Virus record (IMG/VR): IMGVR_UViG_3300048061_000347 | Span: 1 to 22,316 of that record | Length of the DNA: 22,316 nucleotides | Source: a virus | Reading direction: 5' to 3' (one strand) | Shown: positions 1 through 4,733 of the stretch, one piece after another | How the letters are laid out: each line of letters starts with the position of its first letter | Numbering within the stretch: the first letter of the stretch is position 1 | Position numbers and translations under genes: made by a program | Notes under the pieces: model-generated | The model's database searches: none | Seen by the model: only the letters and a program-made list of their open reading frames with translations | Told to the model about the DNA's origin: nothing

Positions 1-5
1 CCAAA

Positions 6-860
6 ATGATCGAACTGACACAACACTTTAAAAGCATTTACAAAAATACAGATATTCGTATAATCGAATTAAGTATTGACGGTAGTTGCGATAGTGGTTG
101 TATTGAGGAAGTACGTTTTTACGATACAAATGCTAATGACATAGAAATAAACTATGAAACAGCAGCATTGTCTTATCGTGAAGAATGGAACAACGAAGGA
201 ACGTATAGTTGGGATATTAGTTGTGATAATTGGGGTTCTAAAGCAAACTTTGAAAAAGCATTTACACCATCAGTTAAAGGTGATACAAATGAAGGCTTTT
301 ACAATGTTTGTGTTGCTCAATTAAAAGAAGCTAACGATCTTGAACAAGATTCCAATGGTATGAAATGGATTGTAAGTTCAATTCACACTGAAGATCGTAA
401 ACTTGAGTTGTTTAGATTTACTAATAATCATGTAACTCAAAAATACTTTCCAAGTGAACGTGGCAGTGAAAATCATGGTATCAAACTACAGTTTCCTAAA
501 GTACCATATAATGCTTGGGATGCTATAGAAGATCATGCTTATGCTCAGTTAGAAGGCGGTTGGGAAATTAACGAAGGTAGTCAAAATACCGTGCAATACA
601 AAATAATACCTTCGACTAACCCTGATGCTGAATATCATGTAGAAGTTAGCGTAGAACAAAATCGTAACATCATGGAAGTGGAAACATATAATGATGAATA
701 TGTAGTTCGTTCAGATCATAAAGATAAGTTGAAAAAGTATATAGAAGATACTTTGAAAATGAATACTTATGAAGAACAAACGTTAGATTTTGCTATCAAG
801 AAAGATAGAAATAAAATCTACGATATTGCAGCATTCATTCATGAATTAAAGGTATCTTAA
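6..860 (+). CDS. DUF6878-like hypothetical protein, possibly 5'-truncated
   Basis: A 284-residue acidic protein of unknown function. The N-terminal third has a CDSGCIEEV segment (near residues 28-36). The later part has a stretch around an 'IEDHAYAQLEGGWEINEGS' block. From memory these two signatures resemble the bacterial DUF6878 family, which carries a GDSG-x-IE motif early and a GGWE-N-DG motif late. Here the two are separated by a long middle segment, so this may be an enlarged version of that fold. The frame is open through base 3 upstream of the ATG and no Shine-Dalgarno can be seen because the window starts there, so the true start may lie outside. Its stop overlaps the next ATG by one base (TAATG), so the two are probably co-translated. 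Family assignment is from recall; no enzymatic role is claimed. Confidence 0.72.
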   Translation: MIELTQHFKSIYKNTDIRIIELSIDGSCDSGCIEEVRFYDTNANDIEINYETAALSYREEWNNEGTYSWDISCDNWGSKANFEKAFTPSVKGDTNEGFYNVCVAQLKEANDLEQDSNGMKWIVSSIHTEDRKLELFRFTNNHVTQKYFPSERGSENHGIKLQFPKVPYNAWDAIEDHAYAQLEGGWEINEGSQNTVQYKIIPSTNPDAEYHVEVSVEQNRNIMEVETYNDEYVVRSDHKDKLKKYIEDTLKMNTYEEQTLDFAIKKDRNKIYDIAAFIHELKVS

Positions 861-1192
861 TGGATCCTTTGATGCATAGCAATAGTAGTGTTAAAAAATG
901 GGGAGGTAATGTTGATGATTACCTTCCTATTCATCATTGGTTTGATGATAGCAAAAGAGGTTTTGCGAACATTACACATCGAGCTATGCGACATCATTCA
1001 GAAGGTATCGGTTGGTGTATTGACACATTTGGTAAATATTTAGAATTATCAAATGGTAAAAGAATACCAGTTCGTTACGTTGCAGAACAACACGTCAAAG
1101 AAGATTGCGGCCAAATACCATCTATGAAAGACTGGTTAGTATGTATGAAACCACAAACATGGATGTACAAAGTTGGCAAAGTACGTGAATAA
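860..1192 (+). CDS. DUF6915-family protein
   Basis: A 110-residue protein of unknown biochemical function. It matches the DUF6915 family as I remember it, along its whole length: an N-terminal 'HSNSSVKKWGG' followed by 'DYLPIHHWFD', a histidine-rich 'THRAMRHHSEGI' segment near residues 38-49, then 'PVRYVAEQHVKEDCGQIP' and 'DWL'. The conserved histidines (IHHW, RHHSEG, EQHV) would suit a metal-binding site, but that is inference. It starts at ATG on the last base of the previous stop, with AAAGGT about 7 bases upstream as ribosome site. It is the last gene before a 213-base non-coding structured gap. Such proteins occur in phages and mobile elements. Family call fairly sure, function unknown. 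Confidence 0.85.
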   Translation: MDPLMHSNSSVKKWGGNVDDYLPIHHWFDDSKRGFANITHRAMRHHSEGIGWCIDTFGKYLELSNGKRIPVRYVAEQHVKEDCGQIPSMKDWLVCMKPQTWMYKVGKVRE

Positions 1193-1200
1193 TTACAATA

Positions 1201-1258
1201 ATCTTTTAGTGCCATATAAGGTTTTCTTCTTTATGTCCTTATTACGGTTGCAAAAGAT
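1201..1258 (+). ncRNA. Long imperfect RNA hairpin in the gap after the DUF6915 gene
   Basis: ATCTTTT (1201-1207) pairs with AAAAGAT (1252-1258). Pairing continues inward through GTGCC (1209-1213) against GG-T-TTGC (1246-1251), with GU pairs and small bulges. It ends in ATAAGG (1216-1221) against CCTTAT (1237-1242), closing a pyrimidine-rich loop. No U-tract follows, so it is not a standard intrinsic terminator. It could be an mRNA processing or stabilising element after 1192, or the first domain of a larger leader RNA that runs to 1405. The pairing is read directly; the function is unknown. Confidence 0.5.
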
Positions 1259-1299
1259 GAGTAATAATAGTCACATTACAGATGGTCCAGCAATGGAAT

Positions 1300-1405
1300 A
1301 TTCTGAGTGACTTAAATCAGAATAGAGGTGAGTATGGTTATCCTACTAACACAACTAGCGGACTTACCTCAGTTCTGAATAATATTAATTAGTTAGGAGA
1401 AAACA
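1300..1405 (+). promoter_or_regulatory. Candidate translational-control RNA (pseudoknot over the ribosome binding site of the 1406 gene)
   Basis: A 17-position stem (1317-1333 with 1362-1378) has one A-A mismatch and two GU pairs. Its loop carries TCCTACTAA (1341-1349), which can pair with TTAGTTAGGA (1389-1398, one bulged T at 1393). That stretch contains the AGGA core of the Shine-Dalgarno for the gene starting at 1406, so folding would hide the ribosome site. The 5' arm TCAGAAT (1317-1323) can instead pair with ATTCTGA (1300-1306), giving a rival hairpin. A short TCCA-GCAA-TGGA hairpin with a GNRA-type loop lies at 1286-1297. Mutually exclusive helices plus SD occlusion are what regulatory leaders show, but no known riboswitch family is recognised. 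Confidence 0.45.
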
Positions 1406-1645
1406 ATGAAAGCAGTAGATAATAATGAAGTAATAGTTGGAACTGGAACTGATACTGATCCAATAAATAAAATCCATAAAAGTGAATGGATAGCATTGTT
1501 AGAAGTAAGGCAAGACGGACAATACAATATGATGAGTCCTATGGCAAGACAATTAGCTGGAGTAGACAAAGAAACTTGGAAACAAATGTTAAGTAACTTT
1601 GATGATCTATATGAAAAATGGGGTGATCTAAATGAATGCGTCTGA
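1406..1645 (+). CDS. Small hypothetical protein
   Basis: A 79-residue acidic protein I do not recognise. The N-terminal half is polar with a 'GTGTDTDP' stretch. The middle (roughly residues 25-55) looks like a short beta strand followed by a helix, with 'SEWIALLEVRQDGQYNMMSPMARQLAG'. It has no signal peptide or membrane span. The start is well supported by AGGAGA (1396-1401) before the ATG. That ribosome site can be paired by an upstream hairpin loop (see the 1300-1405 entry), so this gene is the likely target of translational control. Its stop lies inside the next reading frame, which starts 14 bases before this gene ends, suggesting coupled translation. Being first after a structured gap it may head its own segment of the early operon. 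Confidence 0.7.
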   Translation: MKAVDNNEVIVGTGTDTDPINKIHKSEWIALLEVRQDGQYNMMSPMARQLAGVDKETWKQMLSNFDDLYEKWGDLNECV

Positions 1646-1766
1646 TAAAGCGTTAGAAATACAAGAGAAAATTCAAAAACAAATAGATAAATTGGAAAGA
1701 TTAGGTTTTGAATTTATGTATCATAACAGAATTAGCAGCATTAGGAGGTTGAGAAATGATAGATAA
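1632..1766 (+). CDS. 44-aa hypothetical protein
   Basis: A very small gene. The ATG at 1632 is preceded by GGGGTGATC, a good match to the extended anti-Shine-Dalgarno complement. The product is 44 residues, basic and helical. Residues about 5-25 form one heptad-like amphipathic helix with alternating Lys/Glu/Ile, followed by a basic tail (RISSIRRLRNDR). It overlaps the preceding gene by 14 bases and the following one by 11 bases. It fills the only gap in an otherwise contiguous set, which is the best argument that it is real. No homology is recognised and function is unknown. Confidence 0.55.
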   Translation: MNASDKALEIQEKIQKQIDKLERLGFEFMYHNRISSIRRLRNDR

Positions 1767-2022
1767 AGCATTTTCAATCAAACATGAAGGTCATTTAAAC
1801 AAAAACAACATTATATTTAAAAATACCAACATTGTAAGATTAGTAAAAGATATGCATAGTGTAAATAATCAATTAGGTGTATGGAAATCTTGCGATGAAT
1901 GTGGTGTCTGGGAATTAGAAGATGATTTACTTTATTGGGAATATATGAATAAAGTAGATCAAATGTTCTGGTCGCAACATAAAACAGGTGAAAAATTATG
2001 TGATGATTGTTGGAGAGATTAA
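1756..2022 (+). CDS. Small putative zinc-binding protein (CxxC...CxxC)
   Basis: An 88-residue protein with two cysteine pairs, C46-x2-C49 and C82-x2-C85, separated by 32 residues rich in aromatic and acidic side chains. This spacing suits a zinc ribbon or treble-clef knuckle in the C-terminal half. The N-terminal 40 residues are basic and polar with several histidines. The start is supported by AGGAGGTTGAGAA immediately before the ATG, and its TAA overlaps the next ATG (TAATG). Small zinc-knuckle proteins of early phage operons often bind host proteins or nucleic acids, but nothing here shows which. The cysteine pattern is seen directly; metal binding is inferred. Confidence 0.72.
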   Translation: MIDKAFSIKHEGHLNKNNIIFKNTNIVRLVKDMHSVNNQLGVWKSCDECGVWELEDDLLYWEYMNKVDQMFWSQHKTGEKLCDDCWRD

Positions 2023-2264
2023 TGAATAGTAGAGAAAAAGCATGGCACAAAAACAATAAACCACGTGAAACTATACATGATAGAATGAAATCAATGACTT
2101 TTGTAGATCCTTGGAGTGAAAAAGGTATGCAAGAATCAGAAGAATTTGCTAAAAAGTATGGTAGAGCATGGTGGGTTTACGTTGGAGTACCAGTAAATCA
2201 AAAAAAATACCTTGATGGATGGATAATGCAGTTCAATATCAAGGAAAATGACGAAAATGCATAA
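2022..2264 (+). CDS. Small basic hypothetical protein
   Basis: An 80-residue protein beginning at the ATG overlapping the previous stop (TAATG) with TTGGAGAGAT upstream. An in-frame TTG start 15 bases earlier is possible but has no better ribosome site. The N-terminus is strongly basic (MNSREKAWHKNNKPRETIHDRMK). The C-terminal half has aromatic-rich 'YGRAWWVYVGVPVNQKKYLDGWIMQFNI', which looks like two beta strands. No signal peptide, membrane span or catalytic motif is visible. I do not recognise the family. Its position in a run of tiny overlapping genes suggests an early, host-directed or accessory role, by context only. Confidence 0.68.
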   Translation: MNSREKAWHKNNKPRETIHDRMKSMTFVDPWSEKGMQESEEFAKKYGRAWWVYVGVPVNQKKYLDGWIMQFNIKENDENA

Positions 2265-2278
2265 GAAGGAGAATAAAA

Positions 2279-2416
2279 ATGAGACATTATTGGTATGACG
2301 CTGATGCAGATATTATGTATGCAGCGTGTTTACAGTCTTCACAATTATTTTTAGGAATAATTTTGTTGATTGTAGCTTGGGAAATCATAAAATACTTACT
2401 TTGGAGGTTAAAATGA
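2279..2416 (+). CDS. 45-aa single-span membrane peptide
   Basis: A 45-residue product. It has a strong Shine-Dalgarno (AAGGAGAAT) before the ATG at 2279. The N-terminal half is polar and acidic with Tyr/Trp/Cys (about residues 1-20). Residues about 23-41 are a hydrophobic helix (LFLGIILLIVAWEIIKYLL) with a single glutamate, ending in a short basic tail (WRLK). The basic end suggests an outside-in topology with the C-terminus in the cytoplasm. The stop overlaps the next gene's start as ATGA, a classic translational coupling. It could be a small holin, an inner-membrane host-takeover peptide or a superinfection-exclusion factor; the sequence does not choose between them. Confidence 0.68.
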   Translation: MRHYWYDADADIMYAACLQSSQLFLGIILLIVAWEIIKYLLWRLK

Positions 2417-2667
2417 GTATGTGGTGGCACAAAAAAGCCGAAGAGCTTTTAAAAGGACAAACAATTCTTAGTGTTAAATGGCAAAAATGGGATCCAGATG
2501 ATAGTGATTATGGAACTGGGTTGATATTTGAAACCGAGAATAATGTTTTCTTTGTAGGACAAGACGATGAGGGTAACGGCCCTGGTTCGTTGCATTATGT
2601 ATACAAAGAAGCAGAAGTAGCTAAAATAGCAGGTGGAGTATTACCTGTAGATGTAAAGGAGGTGTAA
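2413..2667 (+). CDS. Small hypothetical protein
   Basis: An 84-residue protein starting at the ATG that shares ATGA with the preceding stop, with GGAGGTTAAA as ribosome site. A longer in-frame reading from 2326 would duplicate the coding region of the membrane peptide and is rejected. The order is an N-terminal helix 'MWWHKKAEELLKGQTILSVKW', a middle strand-turn-strand with 'GLIFETENNVFFVGQDDEGNGPGSLHY', and a C-terminal helix. The 'DDEGNGPGSL' patch resembles, from memory, a conserved loop in several small phage proteins of unknown function. It is likely a soluble alpha/beta protein. No catalytic motif is claimed. Confidence 0.72.
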   Translation: MSMWWHKKAEELLKGQTILSVKWQKWDPDDSDYGTGLIFETENNVFFVGQDDEGNGPGSLHYVYKEAEVAKIAGGVLPVDVKEV

Positions 2668-2668
2668 T

Positions 2669-2998
2669 ATGGAAAAAGACCATATAACATACATGTCAAG
2701 CGATGGAAAAAAAGTTACTACTAAAAGAAAGTATACAAAATTTCCATACGATTTATCTGATTGTTCTATATTATCTAACGAACATGGACAAATGGATAAA
2801 TTCTTAGAAGTAACAAATCCTTTTAGTGGTGAATCTTACAGATTATCACCAGTAGAAGAAGCAGTTTACTCAGTTATAATGGGCGCACAATATATGCCTA
2901 ATTATATGACCAGTCCTAAGTTGCAGCAAGATGTACGCAAAGGACTTGACTGGTTTAGAGATAACAACGCAAAAGCGTACATGGTATTACTAGATTAA
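2669..2998 (+). CDS. Conserved-looking phage hypothetical protein
   Basis: A 109-residue soluble protein with an excellent Shine-Dalgarno (AAAGGAGGT) just before the ATG; the ribosome site lies inside the end of the preceding gene. Notable segments are 'NPFSGESYRLSPVEEAVYSVIMGAQ' in the middle, with an NPFSGE turn then a helix, and a C-terminal 'GLDWFRDNNAKAYMVLLD'. The NPF-G-E turn followed by L-P-E-A-VY and a terminal YM-LLD pattern recalls a small family common in environmental tailed phages, but I cannot name it or its role. It is the last gene before the 77-base gap with the 19-bp hairpin, so it probably ends a transcript segment. Confidence 0.72.
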   Translation: MEKDHITYMSSDGKKVTTKRKYTKFPYDLSDCSILSNEHGQMDKFLEVTNPFSGESYRLSPVEEAVYSVIMGAQYMPNYMTSPKLQQDVRKGLDWFRDNNAKAYMVLLD

Positions 2999-3009
2999 TA
3001 ACAATAACA

Positions 3010-3050
3010 CTTGGATAAAGGGTCTAATAATATTAGATTCTTTATTCAAG
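3010..3050 (+). ncRNA. Uninterrupted 19-bp RNA hairpin upstream of the annealing-protein gene
   Basis: CTTGGATAAAGGGTCTAAT (3010-3028) pairs fully with 3032-3050 around the triloop AAT. All 19 positions pair and exactly three are GU. The deviations from perfect complementarity are therefore all RNA-compatible on this strand; on the opposite strand they would be A-C mismatches. There is no U-tract after the stem. A double-stranded stem of this length between early genes is what RNase III processing sites look like in T7-like phages. It could also act as an attenuator or protect the 5' end of the downstream message. Confidence 0.65.
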
Positions 3051-3075
3051 CTAACCAACCATAAGGAGAAAATCT

Positions 3076-3651
3076 ATGGGATTTAATGTAAATAACTATG
3101 CATTAGTTAAAGATCGTTTAGTGAGTGCTCACGACGAATTTCCTAAATGTCAAATACGTACTGAATTAGTAAACGTACAACCTATTAAAGACACAGCAAC
3201 AGGAGAAACATGCAATGAGTACATCATCAAAGCGATATTCACGCCAGAACCATTATCAGAACCAGAAGTATACTACACAGGATATGCGGCTGAAAGAGAT
3301 AATACTGGGTTTGTTAATAAGACGAGCGCTTTGGAAAATGGCGAAACGAGTGCGGTGGGTAGGGCCCTTGCATTTGCAGGTTTTGGCGTTAATCATTCAA
3401 TCTCTTCTCGTGAAGAAGTTGAGAACGCAAAAGCTAAACAAAAAGTCGTTAATCCAACTATTAAATCATTGGAAGAAATGGATGATTTAGCAGGCGAATG
3501 TCTTAAAAAGGAGCTTATGTCTAAAGAACAGCATATAGCTTATATGAAGAAACGTGGCACAGGTTACTATGATACGAAAGTAAAAGTAACAAGAGCTGTA
3601 TTACATTTTCAGGAACTTTTAACTAAAAAGGAACCTAAAGATGTCAAGTAA
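3076..3651 (+). CDS. Putative single-strand annealing protein (Rad52/Erf-like)
   Basis: A 191-residue protein. The N-terminal 110 residues form an alpha/beta region that ends in the glycine-rich block 'ENGETSAVGRALAFAGFG' (residues 87-104). This TSA-hGRALA-hxGhG block is typical of a phage family I associate with Rad52/Erf-type single-strand annealing proteins or their relatives. Proteins of this kind bind ssDNA and pair complementary strands during phage recombination and end repair. The C-terminal 80 residues are lysine/glutamate-rich and helical. Context supports the role: an SSB-like gene, a primase-helicase and a resolvase-type nuclease follow on the same strand. ATAAGGAGAAAAT precedes the ATG, and the gene is led by a 19-bp hairpin. 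Coding is near certain, the function moderately likely. Confidence 0.72.
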   Translation: MGFNVNNYALVKDRLVSAHDEFPKCQIRTELVNVQPIKDTATGETCNEYIIKAIFTPEPLSEPEVYYTGYAAERDNTGFVNKTSALENGETSAVGRALAFAGFGVNHSISSREEVENAKAKQKVVNPTIKSLEEMDDLAGECLKKELMSKEQHIAYMKKRGTGYYDTKVKVTRAVLHFQELLTKKEPKDVK

Positions 3652-3895
3652 AAAAATGCCACAAGAACACAGAATAAGTGGATTACTACCAGGTGAAACA
3701 CAATGGATCAATAATAATCACGGTAGATATTTACTTGTTCACGTACCTTTTGCAGCAGACGAAGAACGTTATGACTTTGAGTTTCCAGACTATGAATTAG
3801 TTATGGCAGCTGTTGACAAAGCTATAATGACTGAAATGGATGCTGTAAATGATGCAGTAGATGAACGCAATAGCAAATACCAAAAGGAGGACTAA
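3641..3895 (+). CDS. Small acidic hypothetical protein in the recombination block
   Basis: An 84-residue acidic protein overlapping the preceding gene by 11 bases and the next by one base. AAAAAGGAACC is the probable ribosome site. The N-terminus (about 1-45) looks like a beta-rich segment with 'GETQWINNNHGRYLLVHVPFAADEERYDFEFPDYE'. The rest is one helix with many Asp/Glu/Ala residues. It has no cysteine pairs and no membrane span. Because it is wedged between the annealing-protein and SSB-like genes, it may be a cofactor of either, but that rests only on position. Confidence 0.7.
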   Translation: MSSKKMPQEHRISGLLPGETQWINNNHGRYLLVHVPFAADEERYDFEFPDYELVMAAVDKAIMTEMDAVNDAVDERNSKYQKED

Positions 3896-4416
3896 TGGCT
3901 ATTACAGGTACTAAAATAAAAAGCAATACAAGCGGAGGTAACAAAAAATACTTTATCAACAAGTGTACAGTTACCGCAGCAGAACAGATCGAATCACAAT
4001 ATAGTGATACAACAGTTAAACTTGAGTTAACCGATGAAAGCAATGGTTACAAATATAGTTTATTTATGAATCAGAATTACGAAAAAGACACTAACGGTGT
4101 TGTATCTGATTTGAAATATCCTGATTTAGTAAACACATTGTTCTTAGCAGCAGGTAAGGATCTAAATATATCTGATACTGGTGACATCAATTTAGAAGAG
4201 TTAACAAATTCACAAATAGCTTGTTTAAGTTATCCGTCAACTGGAAAATATAAACGTGCTATATGGTCTACAGTTAGTTCTTGGAAAGATGAAACTCAAT
4301 TGGGTAAGGATTTTGAAGCTCAATTAGCAAAAGGTTATCCTAAAAATTACAGAAAAGAAGATAGTGCAGTTCAAGCACCAACAGAATCTGTAGATTTAGA
4401 TGACCTTCCATTCTAG
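3895..4416 (+). CDS. Single-stranded DNA-binding protein (SSB-like)
   Basis: A 173-residue protein. Residues 1 to about 115 are strand-rich and fit an OB-like fold with many Lys and aromatic residues. Residues about 145-165 are a low-complexity polar linker, and the protein ends in the acidic/hydrophobic tip 'DLDDLPF'. Bacterial SSBs end in DDDIPF, and this tip docks replication and repair enzymes, so the match at the extreme C-terminus is strong functional evidence. The core itself is not recognisable by eye as classical SSB, so it may be a divergent phage version. The start has an ideal AAAGGAGGAC site. It lies between the annealing protein and primase-helicase genes, where an SSB is expected. 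Confidence 0.78.
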   Translation: MAITGTKIKSNTSGGNKKYFINKCTVTAAEQIESQYSDTTVKLELTDESNGYKYSLFMNQNYEKDTNGVVSDLKYPDLVNTLFLAAGKDLNISDTGDINLEELTNSQIACLSYPSTGKYKRAIWSTVSSWKDETQLGKDFEAQLAKGYPKNYRKEDSAVQAPTESVDLDDLPF

Positions 4417-4733
4417 TGACTGCTAAAACAATACTGCTTAACTGGGTATCAGAACAAGCAGATAAATCTAGCAACAATACATTTTATTCATACGACATTG
4501 AACTTAATGTTCCATTATATGGAAAATTAAAATATGGTAAAATACATACTGCTAGTACATACTCTAGGCTATGGAGAGAATTGAGAGAAAGTCCTCAATT
4601 GTTCGAAAGTTTAGATATAATGTTAATGGAAGTATCACACACAAAACAGAAAAAGGTAAAAGGATGGATGGCAACGAACATGAAGAAATACGGAGGGATT
4701 CCAGAATCACTTCAGACTGCTATGTCGAAATAG
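4416..4733 (+). CDS. Hypothetical protein overlapping the primase-helicase start
   Basis: A 105-residue basic protein that starts at GTG on the last base of the previous stop (TAGTG). No Shine-Dalgarno is evident and translation is probably coupled to the SSB-like gene. It reads 'YSYDIELNVPLYGKLKYGKIHTASTYSRLWRELRESPQLFESLDIMLMEVSHTKQKKVKGW', a pattern suggesting a small winged-helix or alpha/beta domain. The end is a basic helix 'MATNMKKYGGIPESLQTAMSK'. Its last 70 bases are also read in another frame as the beginning of the primase-helicase. No family recognised. It could be a helicase-loading or DNA-binding accessory given its place; that is inference. Confidence 0.7.
   Translation: MTAKTILLNWVSEQADKSSNNTFYSYDIELNVPLYGKLKYGKIHTASTYSRLWRELRESPQLFESLDIMLMEVSHTKQKKVKGWMATNMKKYGGIPESLQTAMSK

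Noticed and set aside
1193-1405. tRNA, tmRNA or group I intron in the gap
   Set aside because: No T-loop GTTCNANNC, no acceptor/CCA arrangement and no recognisable intron core; TACTAAC at 1344-1350 is a chance match to a yeast branch site.
1817-2056. Minus-strand frames at 1817-2056, 3822-4043, 5432-5671 and 6277-6468
   Set aside because: Each lies opposite a well-supported plus-strand gene and has no ribosome site or plausible protein.
2326-2412. Upstream extension of the 2413 gene
   Set aside because: It would re-use the coding sequence of the 45-aa membrane peptide; the ATGA overlap at 2413 with GGAGGT upstream is the better start.
3215-3490. 91-aa frame inside the annealing-protein gene
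   Set aside because: Fully internal in another frame of a well-supported gene, with a Lys/Arg/Leu-rich translation typical of a frame shadow.
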